From contig NZ_JAAZUH010000001.1 in NCBI RefSeq assembly GCF_013185915.1, forward strand, positions 2,411,249-2,475,248: a stretch of DNA of 64,000 nt. Reading direction: 5' to 3'. Position numbers and translations under genes: made by a program. The stretch is from Stenotrophomonas bentonitica. Lineage in GTDB: Bacteria > Pseudomonadota > Gammaproteobacteria > Xanthomonadales > Xanthomonadaceae. This document shows, one piece after another, positions 46,701 through 56,521 of the stretch (position 1 is the first letter of the stretch; every line of letters starts with the position of its first letter). The notes below the pieces were generated by a model that worked only from the letters and a program-made list of their open reading frames with translations, did no database searches and was not told where the DNA came from.

Positions 46701-49700
46701 CAGCAGGGTGGCGGTGCCGCCGCTGGCCAGCGAGCACAGCGCGCCCACGCCGGCCGCGCCCATCAGGGTGAACGTGTCTGCGAACCGCTCCAGCTGGCTG
46801 ACGGTCATCTCGTCCACGTCGTCGACACGCGCGGCGATCAGCGCCTCCGCGGCCGCGTCAGGGCCCTGCGTGGCCGCGAATCCCACCGGGATGGCGTAGC
46901 TGGCCGAGGTATGCGCGAACATCGCGGCCAGGTCGGGGTGGTGGCGGTACTGCGCGCGCGCACGGATGTAGGTCTGCGCCCCCGTGCGGCGCAGCCATTC
47001 ACCGAACGCGCGCTCGTCCAGCAGGCGGTCGCCCTGCGCGGTGTCGGGCAGGAACACAAACGTGCCCGCGCTGCTGCGGATCGCCCACAGACCCACCAGA
47101 ACGTGGTCTTTGAGGGTCACCGCCTGCAGCGACGACGGCCGCGTACCGTCGGGGTCCAGCCGTGCGTGCGCGGCCTTCAATGCCGTGCGCGTGGCCGCGT
47201 CTATCGCGCCATTCTGGTAGGCCACCTCGATCATCCAGCCGGTGCGTGCGCGCAGCTGGTCGGCCAGCGCGCCGGCGAATGCGTTGCCGTCGGCACTGTG
47301 CGGCAGCGCCTGCAGGTGGTCGATGTAGGCGTCGGCCAGCGCGTTGCTGTCGGCGTAGTCCTCCAGCACGCCGCACAGCGCGCGGCGCAGCGCCGGGTCC
47401 TGCAGCTGCGCGCCCAGCACGGCGTCGACATCCGGAGTGCCGTGTGCGCCGGCCTGGTAGGCCACCAGCTGCATCGCATCCAGGCTGGCGTCGTCCAGCC
47501 AGGGCGCCGGCTCCAGCCGCGCCTCGGGCATGCCGGCGGCATCCGGCGACCAGTCGGGCAGGTTGGCCGGCATCGAGGGGCGACGCAGCCCGTGCCGCTG
47601 CCACCCGCTGGTGGCCCAGTCGGTCAGGGCCATCTCGTGGGCCCCCACGCGCAAGCGCACCCGGTCCGGGTCGAAGCCTTCCAGCGAACCCTGCAGGCCA
47701 GCCATGCGCAGTGCACGCGTCATCGCGTCGCAAACGCTGTCGTGTGCGTGCTGGCGAAGGCTCTGCAGCGCGGTGTCCTGCTGCAGGCGATAGGCGTTTT
47801 CCGCGTTGACGTTGGCGATCCCGAGCGGACTCCAGCGCAGTAGGTTGCGGTCCAGCTGCTGCTGCGCCAGCGCCTGACCGTGCACGACCAGCGCGTCGGC
47901 CCACGCCTGGCGTGCGCCCGCCGGTGCATCCACCGGGGCGAAGTCGAGCCGGAAACTGTCGGCCGGGTTCCACGCCTTGGCGCTGCGGTCGCCGCTCTGG
48001 AAACGCGCCCAGCGCGATTCCCACGATTGCACGCGCTCGCGCAGCGCGGCGCGTTGTGCCGGCATGGCCGCCTGCACGATGTCGCCGGCCAGGGTGCCGT
48101 CGATGCTGCCATTGGCGGCGAACATGCCGATGCGCGCACGCTGGGCGTCCAGGAACTGTCGGAAAGCGCCTTCGTCGCCGAATGCCTGGAAGCTGGCCAG
48201 GTCGGAGCGGTACAGCACCACCTGGCCGCGCAGGCCCGGCTCGCCGGCACTGCGCAACACCAGGTAATTGGGCACCTGCACGGTGATCGGCGTGCCATTG
48301 GGCAGGCGGTCGATGTAGGTCAGGGTGGCGCGTTCCACGGCGCCGGTGCCCTGCAGGAAGCCCAGCACCACGTCGGCGCCGCGCCGGTGCGCGTTGCCGC
48401 TGCCCAGCGCACCGTGCGCCTTGGCCTTCAGCGCGTCGATGGCCAGGCGGGCCTGCACCGCGCGACCCAGCGCCGGGCGCAGCTGTTCGACGCGGGCGTT
48501 GATGTCGCCACGCAGGCGACGCGCCTCGGCGCTGCGCACGAAGCGGGTCAGCTGGGCGCGTTCGGTGGTCGACACGGGTGTACCGTTGCGCAGGAACACG
48601 GGCGTGCCCTGCGCGTCGCGGGCCAGGCAGTATTCGAGCAACGGCAGGCGGTCGTCCACGGCGATGCCGGCGACGCGGGCGGACGGCAGGCGCACTTCGA
48701 TGTCCTGCCAGTCGCCGTGCCAGCCCGCCGTGCGCAGCGCCGCACGCATCGAGGCGCCGGCGCCGTCCTGCACGGCCGCCAGTGCCGGGCGCAGGCCGCG
48801 CAGCGCCTGCCATTGGCCGACCAGCAGCTCCTGCTCGGTGGTGGGCAACTTCGCCACCCATTCCCAGCCCGGACGCGTGGCGATATCGCGCGCCATCGCC
48901 ACCGACCAGCGGCGCATGCTCTGCACCTGCTGCAGCAGTTCCGGGTCATCGCGCAGGGCGTCCAGCTGAGCGGCGGTCACGCCCTGCAGCTGTGCGGCGT
49001 AGTTGCGGTGCGGTGGCGTGGGTGCGGCCGTGGAGGCCGATGCTGCGCGTCGCGTGCGACCGCCGCGCGCGGCGGGTTCGATATCGCCCAGCACCAGATC
49101 CAGTGCAGTGCCCCAGTTGCCATCCGGCAGTTCCACCAGGTCGTTGGCGAGCTGGGCGGCCACGTCGGTGGTGGTGGTCGCACTCGGCGCAGCGGGCCAC
49201 AACAGGTTTTTCAGCCCCCACGCTGCGGCGCCGAGGCCACCGAGGCTGCCTGCAACGGCGCCATACAGCACGCCGCGGCGCAGGCCGGGCGCGCTGCGGG
49301 TGGTTGCGCCGGCGGCTGCGCCCGCGCCCCCCTGCAGCGGCGCGGTTACCAGCGGCGTGCTGGCCGTCACTTCCTGCAGCGGCACCGCGCCCATGTCGGT
49401 CATTTCGATGGAGGGCGGCCCCTGTGGCACGGGTTGGAAGCCGCCGCGTCCCCACTGGCGCAAGGCCGTGAGGCCGGCACCCAGCCAGGGAATCCACCCC
49501 GTCTGCGGACGCGCGGCTGGCGATGCAGCAGCGTCCGACGCCGCTGCAGGAGCTTCAGATGCTGGCGGCGCTGCAACGGCTCCACCCGGGTGTGGCAGCC
49601 CGGGCGCCTGCCACGCGTCCTGCCCGACATTCGCCACGTCCCACGGCGGAATGATCGCCTCACGCCGGTCCACCGCCTTCTGATGCGCAATGCGTTCCAG

Positions 49701-50591
49701 CTTCTGCGCATGCGTCAGCGGGACCTTCGGTGCAGCGAGGTCCGCACCCTGTGCCGATGCAACCGGCTCCAGCAGCGCACTGCCCACGCCGTTGAGCACG
49801 GCGATGCGCTGCCAATGGTTGGGCAGCTCGGCGATGAAGCGGCCGATGCCGTGCAGCTGGCGGCTCGGCGAGGGCAGCGCGCGTTGCACCTGCCAGAGCA
49901 GCGCGGCCACCGCCAGCGCGGACAGCAGGTGGCCGCCGGCCAGGTTCGGGCGCAGCTGCGCGTCCGTGTCGGCGATGCTGTCGTGCAGGCTGGCCAGGCC
50001 GGTGCGTACGGATTCGGGCAGCGACTGCACCAGCGCATCGAACTCGGCATGGCTGCGCAGCGAGGGCAGCGCGGCGGCCAGTGACGGCAACACCCCCGCC
50101 AGGCTGCTCCAGCTGCCGCTGAACGCCGCACGCGCCACCTGGCCTGCGCTCAGTGCGCTGTTCGCCCAACCGGGCAGCGCCGCAAGCAGCGTGCTCCAGG
50201 CGGCGCGGTCGAGCACGGTGTCCAGCACGTTCAGGCCCAGGTCGCGCACCATGTTGAGCTCGTGATCACGCGCGGCCAGCGCCTTTTCCATATGGGCGGT
50301 GACCTCGTCCCGCTCGGCTGGCGTGGTCGCAGCGGCGAGATAGCGGTCCATGATGTCGGCGACCTTCCAGCTCTCGGGCGGGTAGGCGGCGCGGATCCTG
50401 CCGCGTACCTCTGCTTCGCGTTGGGTCAGCTCCAGCACCGGTGTTTCGGCGTCCACCGCCGACGGCAATGTCGCGTTGCCCACATGGTCCGGGCGGATGC
50501 CGTCCCCGTCCTGCGCGGCGGGTGCGTTGGGCGGGGCCGTGTGCCGATCAATGGTTGAAAGCAGCAGGGCGGTGGGGTCTAGCGAGGGCAT
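43791..50591 (-). CDS. Giant toxin-like protein (DUF6543/dermonecrotic-toxin-domain type) with C-terminal deaminase-like domain
   Basis: A 2266-residue protein. It has no signal peptide; a GGAAG site precedes the ATG. Two modules resemble DUF6543: one with YLVLRSAGEPGLRGQVVLYRSD and FRQFLDAQRARIG (~residues 550-850), the other with VLVGLWAIRSSAGTFVFLPD (~1160-1240). Hydrophobic segments lie near 437-463 and 1275-1310, the latter Gly/Ala-rich like a pore or translocation helix. A coiled-coil-like stretch spans ~1865-1915. The last ~160 residues look like a zinc deaminase: YRVYLVRSCSEDKIINN (Cys2114, Glu2116), then LSVLTEMHPCESSCNGRF (Cys2162, Cys2166). The second pair is C-x3-C, not the usual C-x2-C. 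Fold and motifs support a nucleic-acid or nucleotide deaminase toxin. Delivery route is unknown; no secretion genes are nearby. Confidence 0.75.
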   Translation of the reverse strand: MPSLDPTALLLSTIDRHTAPPNAPAAQDGDGIRPDHVGNATLPSAVDAETPVLELTQREAEVRGRIRAAYPPESWKVADIMDRYLAAATTPAERDEVTAHMEKALAARDHELNMVRDLGLNVLDTVLDRAAWSTLLAALPGWANSALSAGQVARAAFSGSWSSLAGVLPSLAAALPSLRSHAEFDALVQSLPESVRTGLASLHDSIADTDAQLRPNLAGGHLLSALAVAALLWQVQRALPSPSRQLHGIGRFIAELPNHWQRIAVLNGVGSALLEPVASAQGADLAAPKVPLTHAQKLERIAHQKAVDRREAIIPPWDVANVGQDAWQAPGLPHPGGAVAAPPASEAPAAASDAAASPAARPQTGWIPWLGAGLTALRQWGRGGFQPVPQGPPSIEMTDMGAVPLQEVTASTPLVTAPLQGGAGAAAGATTRSAPGLRRGVLYGAVAGSLGGLGAAAWGLKNLLWPAAPSATTTTDVAAQLANDLVELPDGNWGTALDLVLGDIEPAARGGRTRRAASASTAAPTPPHRNYAAQLQGVTAAQLDALRDDPELLQQVQSMRRWSVAMARDIATRPGWEWVAKLPTTEQELLVGQWQALRGLRPALAAVQDGAGASMRAALRTAGWHGDWQDIEVRLPSARVAGIAVDDRLPLLEYCLARDAQGTPVFLRNGTPVSTTERAQLTRFVRSAEARRLRGDINARVEQLRPALGRAVQARLAIDALKAKAHGALGSGNAHRRGADVVLGFLQGTGAVERATLTYIDRLPNGTPITVQVPNYLVLRSAGEPGLRGQVVLYRSDLASFQAFGDEGAFRQFLDAQRARIGMFAANGSIDGTLAGDIVQAAMPAQRAALRERVQSWESRWARFQSGDRSAKAWNPADSFRLDFAPVDAPAGARQAWADALVVHGQALAQQQLDRNLLRWSPLGIANVNAENAYRLQQDTALQSLRQHAHDSVCDAMTRALRMAGLQGSLEGFDPDRVRLRVGAHEMALTDWATSGWQRHGLRRPSMPANLPDWSPDAAGMPEARLEPAPWLDDASLDAMQLVAYQAGAHGTPDVDAVLGAQLQDPALRRALCGVLEDYADSNALADAYIDHLQALPHSADGNAFAGALADQLRARTGWMIEVAYQNGAIDAATRTALKAAHARLDPDGTRPSSLQAVTLKDHVLVGLWAIRSSAGTFVFLPDTAQGDRLLDERAFGEWLRRTGAQTYIRARAQYRHHPDLAAMFAHTSASYAIPVGFAATQGPDAAAEALIAARVDDVDEMTVSQLERFADTFTLMGAAGVGALCSLASGGTATLLCLAGTLGLVGRSIEEGFEQFERGDRDAALMALAEALYEGIDFAQVNRIRELLYQVGRRSLDTVSDAVDALRQWRLQSRAFAADGTLGTAWVQPRATLEQAPMLSRPLPDGGTLYLQQGREYLQRNGEFVESYVDRNGVRRLRDRSDGDAAGAPVHFKDGQWRRMQARSSTTGRTTTPMPHPERAVPGWVKAIPGAGELPASRLDELEAIFGVLTLSRKPTADVTNVVNDWTMRQRIQEIIASPETLGRPGEGAVILRAWADSPRLGNGRSVETYYHEIGDWMRGARFGTGPVGLHVEVLDAQSLPDVDGLVDAAGLAEVAHRLGLAEQSPRDDVMLAVRRELAQVIAAKPAQSQLTWHRWRAMQHRLPTAADNLVKHYPELTRPEAQELTAADSELARAAESWLFPSTTAAQVANVLANRKLREQRQSVVQGRIRTLSEAQVLLSHLQEVLPGRAWSTRSAPSGGGTMLTFSASPSGAPAGQVTFAGDVAANVPTDAARPLEGWQQRVFDQLAEAEQQSVGDPERLRRAVIERMKQAKGAPECAVPRRSGGRTARSADTCEPAVARSTLELKEVQVRDALDEDLIALRATMDARFTERSALEREYNALWAKSQALKKQKLTLDEADAKRMSTLGRNDFGLLKGFDTMNFANYRLSDLSYKGQPVDLGPSFPPTGAAASGDPRSWMNSDGFVEPNYIRRVLIPNAVADGKLTQTGMFPAEYALGADLSPVGGRLAAPGQASVEILLTEDDLLVHAPGTKGRDRKVRLGELSDADIERLGPNDLSATMKRVLGDARLLPSNARALVAAEPYRVYLVRSCSEDKIINNLFRSLGTAVTEIAAPLKGNGQAPITALSGDLSVLTEMHPCESSCNGRFRKMVELLSEMKINIFYRFNDNKQRREWWAEKKIERLVERSRQDWVSKGYTDAQMQAEATEQLKDSVLANWVAADLARTPPAQPTPRLWDAREEQAF

Positions 50592-50750
50592 GGATACTTC
50601 CGTACGACGTGGGGCGGCGCTGGACTATCACGCCGCCCCCGGAAATACCGATTGCAGGAATCTATCGTTTTTCGCGATTTGTGTAGATGCGCTCAATCAA
50701 GATTCAGACTGATTGCATTTTTCGTCGCAATCGAACGGATGCAGAAAAAA

Positions 50751-50779
50751 GAAAGCGCCCGAACGTGTCGGGCGCTTTC
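50751..50779 (-). terminator. Rho-independent terminator of glyQ-glyS
   Basis: A 12-bp perfect stem (GAAAGCGCCCGA with its complement) with a five-base loop. On the minus strand it is followed by TTTTTTCTGC. It lies 29 bp past the glyS stop and also separates it from the toxin gene promoter region. Confidence 0.9.
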
Positions 50780-50807
50780 AGGGTGTCGCAGGAACGGGAC
50801 GTTGCCG

Positions 50808-52904
50808 TCAGCTGGACAGATGCTCGATCGCCGCCACGCTGCCCAGGCGGTCGCCCAGGCGCTTGAGCAGGGCCAGGCGGTTGGCGCGCAGCTTGGGATC
50901 TTCGGCGTTGACCATCACCGCGTCGAAGAACGCATCCACCTGCGGGCGCAGGCGGGCCAGGCGCGCCAGCACGCTGACGTAATCCTTCTGGTGCAGGCTC
51001 GCGTTGCTGTCGTCGATGGCGGCTTCCACCGCTTCGGCCAGTTCGCTTTCCGCCGGTTCGGCGAGCAGCGAAGGATCCACCATGCCCGGGATCTCGCTGT
51101 CCGCCTTGCGCAGGATGTTGCGGATGCGCTTGTTGGCCGCAGCCAGCGCTTCGGCTTCCGGCAGCGCCGCGAACGTGCCGATGGCGTCGATGCGGCGGTC
51201 GAAGTCGTACAGCGACGCCGGCTTCAGCTCGGCCACCGCATTGAAGTGCGTGGCCGGCACACCCTTGTCGGCGTAGTAGCCGCGCAGGCGGTCGAGGATG
51301 AAGTCGTACAGCTCCTGCGGCAGGGCGTCGGTCTTGCGCTCCGCACTGGGCTGCACGGCGGCCGGCAGGCCGGCCAGCGCGCTGGCCAGCAGCGCGCGCA
51401 GGTCCAGGTCGAAGCCCGACTCGATGATCGTGCGCGCCAGGCCCAGCGCGTTGCGGCGCAGGGCGAACGGGTCCTTGTTGCCGGTAGGCTTCAGGCCCGC
51501 GGCAAAGCCGCCGGCCAGCGTGTCCAGGCGCTCGGCGATGGCCAGCACCTTGCCCAGTGCCGACAGTGCGATGTCGTCGCCACCGAAGCGCGGCTGGTAG
51601 GCCTCGTCGATGGCCAGCGCGACCTCGGGCGATTCGCCCCCGGTCACCGCGTAATGACGGCCGGCGATGCCCTGCAGCTCCGGGAACTCGTTGACCATGC
51701 GCGACTGCAGGTCGTTCTTGGCCAGCAGCGCGGCGCGCTTGGCCAGCACCGGGTCGGCACCCACCTGCGGCGCGATCGCCCCGGCCAGCGCGACCACGCG
51801 CTGCACCTTGTCGGCCACCGAACCCAGCTTGGCCTGGTAGGTCACGGTCTTCAGGCCGTCACCCATCGACTCCAGGCCCTGCTTGAGGTCTTCGTCGAAG
51901 AAGAACTTGGCGTCGGCGAAGCGCGGGCGGATCACGCGCTCGTAGCCCTTGGCCACTTCGGCGACGTTCTTCGACTCGATGTTGGCGATGCCGATGAACT
52001 TCTCGGTGAGCTTGCCGCTGGCGTCGAGCACCGGGAAGAACTTCTGGTTGATTTCCATGGTTTCGATCAGCGCTTCCTGCGGCACCGCCAGGAATTCGCG
52101 TTCGAAACTGCACAGCACCGGCGCCGGCCATTCGACCAGGTTGACCACCTGTTCCAGGTTGTCGTCGGTGATCCGCGCCTGGCCACCGGCCGAGGCCGCT
52201 TCGGCATTCACCGCCTCGACAATGCGCGCACGGCGCGCGTCGGGGTCGACCAGCACGCAGGCGGCCTGCAGCGAGCTGACATAGTCGTCCGGCTGCGACA
52301 GCCACACGGTCTTGTCGTGCATGAAACGATGGCCACGGCTCATGCGATCGGACTTCAGGCCCAGCACCTCGGCGTCGACCACATCCTTGCCATGCAGCAG
52401 CACCAGCCAATGCACCGGGCGGGCGAAGCCGTAGCTGTGGCTGCCCCAGCGCATCGGCTTGGGAATCGGCATGCCGGCCAGCGCCTCGGCCAGGATCTCC
52501 GGCAGCAGGCTGGCGGTGCGCGCGCCCGGAGTCACCGAACGGTGCACGAAGCGCTCGCCCTTGGCGTCGCTGGTACGCTCCAGCGCGGTCCAGTCGATCC
52601 CGGCCTTGGCCGCGAAGCCCTGCAGCGCCTTGGTCGGCTGGCCGTCGGCGTCGAGCGCGATGTTCAGGTACGGGCCCAGCACTTCGCCCTTCTGCTCCGG
52701 CTGCTCCAACGCCACGCCGGGCAGCAGCACCGCCAGGCGGCGCGGGGTCGAGAGCGGCTTGGCCTCGCCCTTCTCAACGGCTACGCCACGCTTGGTCAGG
52801 CCATCCACAACACCATCGAAGAACGCCTGGGCCAGGCCCGGCAGCGCCTTCACCGGCAGTTCTTCGGTACCCAGTTCGATCAACAGCGGCAGCATCGTGC
52901 TCAT
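50808..52904 (-). CDS. glyS: Glycine-tRNA ligase, beta subunit
   Basis: A 698-residue subunit of the tetrameric bacterial glycyl-tRNA synthetase that binds tRNA-Gly. It begins [19 protein letters not shown] and contains PTPRRLAV-type sequence ([12 protein letters not shown]), the HD-like core and a C-terminal anticodon-binding DALR-like domain ([27 protein letters not shown]). Its start overlaps the glyQ stop by four bases (ATGA), giving coupled equal synthesis. Confidence 0.97.
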   Translation of the reverse strand: MSTMLPLLIELGTEELPVKALPGLAQAFFDGVVDGLTKRGVAVEKGEAKPLSTPRRLAVLLPGVALEQPEQKGEVLGPYLNIALDADGQPTKALQGFAAKAGIDWTALERTSDAKGERFVHRSVTPGARTASLLPEILAEALAGMPIPKPMRWGSHSYGFARPVHWLVLLHGKDVVDAEVLGLKSDRMSRGHRFMHDKTVWLSQPDDYVSSLQAACVLVDPDARRARIVEAVNAEAASAGGQARITDDNLEQVVNLVEWPAPVLCSFEREFLAVPQEALIETMEINQKFFPVLDASGKLTEKFIGIANIESKNVAEVAKGYERVIRPRFADAKFFFDEDLKQGLESMGDGLKTVTYQAKLGSVADKVQRVVALAGAIAPQVGADPVLAKRAALLAKNDLQSRMVNEFPELQGIAGRHYAVTGGESPEVALAIDEAYQPRFGGDDIALSALGKVLAIAERLDTLAGGFAAGLKPTGNKDPFALRRNALGLARTIIESGFDLDLRALLASALAGLPAAVQPSAERKTDALPQELYDFILDRLRGYYADKGVPATHFNAVAELKPASLYDFDRRIDAIGTFAALPEAEALAAANKRIRNILRKADSEIPGMVDPSLLAEPAESELAEAVEAAIDDSNASLHQKDYVSVLARLARLRPQVDAFFDAVMVNAEDPKLRANRLALLKRLGDRLGSVAAIEHLSS

Positions 52905-53812
52905 GCCTGCACCTCCTTGGCTGCCACCGCTTCGATGCGCTTGGCTTCATACAGTTTTGCCACCGCCTGGGCCAGCGCGCGCACGCGCAGGATGTAGCGC
53001 TGGCGCTCGGTCACGCTGATCGCGCGGCGCGCGTCCAGCAGGTTGAACGAATGGCTGGCCTTGCAGACCTGCTCATAGGCCGGCAGCGGCAGGCCCACCT
53101 CGACCAGCTTCTGCGCTTCCTTCTCGCAGGCGTCGAAGCGGTGGAACAGCTCGTCCACGTCCGCATATTCGAAGTTGTAGGTGCTCTGCTCCACTTCGTT
53201 CTGCAGGTACACGTCGCCGTAGGTCACCGCCGTGCCGTCCGGCCCGTAGGTCCAGACCAGGTCGTAGACGTTGTCGCAGTTCTGCAGGTACATGCACAGG
53301 CGCTCGAGACCGTAGGTGATCTCGCCCAGCACCGGCTTGCACTCCAGGCCACCAGCCTGCTGGAAGTAGGTGAACTGGGTCACTTCCATGCCGTTGAGCC
53401 ACACTTCCCAGCCCAGGCCCCAGGCGCCGAGCGTCGGCGATTCCCAGTTGTCCTCGACGAAGCGCAGGTCGTGTACCAGCGGGTCGATGCCCAGCGCCTT
53501 GAGCGAATCCAGGTACAGCTGCTGGATGTTGGCCGGGCTCGGCTTCATCGCCACCTGGTACTGGTAGTAGCGCTGCAGGCGGTTGGGGTTCTCGCCGTAG
53601 CGGCCGTCGGTGGGACGGCGCGAGGGCTGCACGTACGCCGCGTTCCAGCTTTCCGGACCGATCGAGCGCAGGAAGGTCGCCGGGTGGAAGGTGCCGGCAC
53701 CGACCTCCAGGTCCAGCGGCTGGATCAGCACGCAGCCCTGCTGCGCCCAATACTGGTTGAGGGTCTGGATCAGGCCCTGGAAAGTGATCGGAACGTTCGG
53801 GTTCGCGGACAT
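52901..53812 (-). CDS. glyQ: Glycine-tRNA ligase, alpha subunit
   Basis: A 303-residue class II synthetase catalytic subunit. Family hallmarks are [31 protein letters not shown]-type sequence (here [19 protein letters not shown]), [20 protein letters not shown] and [15 protein letters not shown]. The ATG at 53812 ([12 protein letters not shown]) begins the conserved region; longer frames upstream are not family-like. It is divergent from the secretion ATPase gene across 79 bp. Confidence 0.97.
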   Translation of the reverse strand: MSANPNVPITFQGLIQTLNQYWAQQGCVLIQPLDLEVGAGTFHPATFLRSIGPESWNAAYVQPSRRPTDGRYGENPNRLQRYYQYQVAMKPSPANIQQLYLDSLKALGIDPLVHDLRFVEDNWESPTLGAWGLGWEVWLNGMEVTQFTYFQQAGGLECKPVLGEITYGLERLCMYLQNCDNVYDLVWTYGPDGTAVTYGDVYLQNEVEQSTYNFEYADVDELFHRFDACEKEAQKLVEVGLPLPAYEQVCKASHSFNLLDARRAISVTERQRYILRVRALAQAVAKLYEAKRIEAVAAKEVQA

Positions 53813-53891
53813 GCGGCGGATTCTTGCCTGCAAAGGGGGTGCGCTAGTATAGCGAGGGACCTGCAACCCCCGCTTCGAGGATTCTGGCGCC

Positions 53892-55727
53892 ATGGAACAC
53901 TGCTCACCGGCAACGCTTGCCCCCGCGCCCGCCCCGCAGCCCCTGCCGCCGGGCCGGCTGGTGTTCGAGCAGGTAGCGGCGGCCATGGTCGCCGACGGCC
54001 TGGTCGCGGCGCAGGACGTGGAGCGCATCCGTTTTACCGGCCAGGGCGCACGCAACGCCAGCGAAGTGCACCCGCTGGTGCTGCTGGCCAACCTGAAGCT
54101 GGCCGCGGCCGGCGGCGGCGAACTGGGCCTGGAGCGCCTGACCCAGTGGCTGGCCGAACGCACCGGCACCCGCTACCTGCGCATCGACCCTACCCGGGTG
54201 GACGTCTCGGCGGTCACCTCGCTGGTCTCGCACGCCTATGCCCGGCGCCACCGCTTCCTGCCGCTGGCAGTGGACAGCGAACGCCTGCTGGTGGCCACCA
54301 GCGAACCGCTGTCCCAGGAGTGGCTGCTCGACCTGCAGCACCTGACCCGCCGCCGGATCGAGCTGGCGATGGTCAATCCGCTCGACCTGCATCGCTACAC
54401 CATGGAGTTCTACGGGGTCACCCGTTCGGTGCGGGGCGCCCGCAGCGATTCGCGCAGCGAGACCAACGGCACCCTGCCCAGCTTTGAACAGCTGGTGGAA
54501 CTGGGCCGCGCCGGCGATGTGAACGCCGACGACCAGCACGTGGTGCACATCGTCGACTGGCTGCTGCAGTACGCCTTCGAACAGCGTGCCTCGGACATCC
54601 ACCTGGAACCGCGCCGCGACATGGGGCGCATGCGCTTCCGCATCGACGGCGTGCTGCACAAGGTGTTCGAGGTGCCGCCGGCGGTGATGACCGCCGTGGT
54701 GAGCCGCATCAAGGTGCTGGGCCGCATGGACCTGGCCGAGCGCCGCCGCCCGCAGGACGGGCGCATCAAGACCCGTTCGCCGGGCGGGCGCGAGGTCGAA
54801 ATGCGCCTCTCCACCATGCCCACCGCCTTCGGCGAGAAGTGCGTGATGCGCATCTTCGACCCGGATGCCGCCTTCAAGAGCATCGACCAGCTCGGCTTCA
54901 GCCCGCAGGAAGCGGCCGGCTGGACCGCCCTGGTCGAGCGCCCGCACGGCATCGTGCTGGTCACCGGCCCGACCGGTTCGGGCAAGACCACGACCCTGTA
55001 TTCCACCCTGAAGCGCCTGGCCACGCCGGACGTGAACGTGTGCACGGTGGAAGACCCGATCGAAATGATCGCCCCGGAATTCAACCAGATGCAGGTGCAG
55101 ACCAACATCGACCTGGATTTCGCCGCCGGCGTGCGCACCCTGCTGCGGCAGGACCCGGACATCATCATGATCGGCGAAATCCGCGACCTGGAAACCGCCC
55201 AGATGGCGGTCCAGGCCTCGCTGACCGGCCACCTGGTGCTCTCCACCCTGCACACCAACGACGCGCCCTCGGCGATCACCCGCCTGCTCGACCTGGGCGT
55301 GCCGCATTACCTGCTGGCCAGCACCATCAACGGCGTGCTCGCCCAGCGCCTGGTGCGCACCCTGTGCCCGCACTGCAAGGTACCCAAGCCGCTCACCGCC
55401 GCCCAATGGGCGGTCCTGGCTGATGCCGATGAAGCATTACCAGAGTCGGCCACGCCATATGCACCGGCCGGTTGCCTGGACTGCCGGCGCACCGGTTTCC
55501 TCGGCCGTGTCGGCCTGTATGAGTTGCTGCCATTGGGCCCGCGCCTGCGCGGCCTTATCCGCGCGGACATGGATCTGGCCGGTTTCAGCCAGGCCGCGCG
55601 TGCTGAAGGAGTGAGAACCCTGCGTCGCGCGGCACTTGAAAAGGTGGCGGCAGGGCTGACTACAATCGAGGAAGTCCTGACCGTACTGCCTCCGCGAGAT
55701 GAACCGCACGCCCTTCCTGATTCTTGA
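53892..55727 (+). CDS. GspE/PilB-family secretion or pilus ATPase
   Basis: A 611-residue hexameric ATPase of the type II secretion/type IV pilus class. The N-terminal MshEN-like domain (~20-160) is followed by the core with [11 protein letters not shown], Walker [18 protein letters not shown] (~residues 355-372), the Asp box ARRLR-like region and Walker [26 protein letters not shown] zinc tetra-cysteine module follows (CPHC near 491, CLDC near 528). It is not within a gsp/xps or pil operon; its neighbours are glyQ and a glutamine amidotransferase gene that overlaps its 3' end by 29 bases. It may serve a machine encoded elsewhere. Confidence 0.9.
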   Translation: MEHCSPATLAPAPAPQPLPPGRLVFEQVAAAMVADGLVAAQDVERIRFTGQGARNASEVHPLVLLANLKLAAAGGGELGLERLTQWLAERTGTRYLRIDPTRVDVSAVTSLVSHAYARRHRFLPLAVDSERLLVATSEPLSQEWLLDLQHLTRRRIELAMVNPLDLHRYTMEFYGVTRSVRGARSDSRSETNGTLPSFEQLVELGRAGDVNADDQHVVHIVDWLLQYAFEQRASDIHLEPRRDMGRMRFRIDGVLHKVFEVPPAVMTAVVSRIKVLGRMDLAERRRPQDGRIKTRSPGGREVEMRLSTMPTAFGEKCVMRIFDPDAAFKSIDQLGFSPQEAAGWTALVERPHGIVLVTGPTGSGKTTTLYSTLKRLATPDVNVCTVEDPIEMIAPEFNQMQVQTNIDLDFAAGVRTLLRQDPDIIMIGEIRDLETAQMAVQASLTGHLVLSTLHTNDAPSAITRLLDLGVPHYLLASTINGVLAQRLVRTLCPHCKVPKPLTAAQWAVLADADEALPESATPYAPAGCLDCRRTGFLGRVGLYELLPLGPRLRGLIRADMDLAGFSQAARAEGVRTLRRAALEKVAAGLTTIEEVLTVLPPRDEPHALPDS

Positions 55728-56418
55728 AACCGGCCAACCGGTCGCCTCGCTGCGCCGTTACGGCCGTTTTCCGCACTGGATCCGCGTCGCGGCCGGCCTG
55801 GATGCCGACGAAACCGTGGTCGTCGACGTGGTCAAGGGCGACGAACTGCCCGACCACCGCGACTATGCCGGCGTGATCATCAGCGGCTCGGCCGCCTACG
55901 TCACCGACCGCGCCGACTGGAGCGAGCGGAGCGCACAGTGGCTGCGCGCCGCCGCCCACGACAACCGCCCGGTGTTCGGCATCTGCTACGGCCACCAGCT
56001 GCTCGCGCACGCCCTGGGCGGCGAAGTGGCCTACAACCCGGCCGGGCGCGAGTCCGGCACCATCGAGCTGGCGCTCGAACCCTCGGCCGTGGACGACCCC
56101 CTGTTCGCCGGCCTGCCGGCCCGCTTCCCGGCCCACGCCACCCACCTGCAGACCGTGCTGCGCGCCCCCGAAGGCGCCGCCATCCTGGCGCGCTCGGCGC
56201 AGGACAACTGCCACGCCTTCCGATGGGGCCAGCAGGCCTGGGGCGTGCAGTTCCACCCCGAGTTCGCCACCCACCACATGCGCGGCTACGTGCGCGCCCG
56301 GGCCGAGTGCATCAGCCGCCATGGCGGCTGCGCGCGCAGCCTCGCCCGCGGCGTCAGCGCCGCCCCGCTGGCCCGCCAGCTGCTGCGCCGCTTCGTCCGC
56401 CAGGCCCGCAACAACTGA
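55699..56418 (+). CDS. Class I glutamine amidotransferase (GMP synthase-like)
   Basis: A 239-residue GATase domain protein. The nucleophile Cys is in VFGICYGHQLLAHALGG and the catalytic His-Glu in WGVQFHPEFATHH, so the triad is intact. Stand-alone proteins of this type transfer or release ammonia from glutamine or related gamma-glutamyl compounds; the partner or substrate is not known here. It overlaps the end of the ATPase gene by 29 bases in another frame, so it is probably co-translated. Confidence 0.88.
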   Translation: MNRTPFLILETGQPVASLRRYGRFPHWIRVAAGLDADETVVVDVVKGDELPDHRDYAGVIISGSAAYVTDRADWSERSAQWLRAAAHDNRPVFGICYGHQLLAHALGGEVAYNPAGRESGTIELALEPSAVDDPLFAGLPARFPAHATHLQTVLRAPEGAAILARSAQDNCHAFRWGQQAWGVQFHPEFATHHMRGYVRARAECISRHGGCARSLARGVSAAPLARQLLRRFVRQARNN

Positions 56419-56521
56419 AAGCCCTGCGCCAGGTAGCTTTCCTTCAGGTCACGCGCGCGGAAAACAGGGATAATCGATTCGATCCAGGGCGCGTGCGCCC
56501 TTCCCCCTGTTCCGGAATGGT

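Noticed and set aside
45363..50084. Two long plus-strand frames (826 and 734 codons) opposite the giant toxin gene
   Set aside because: They are repetitive Gln/His/Arg/Ala strings and lack a ribosome site; the minus-strand frame is continuous for 2266 codons with recognisable modules.
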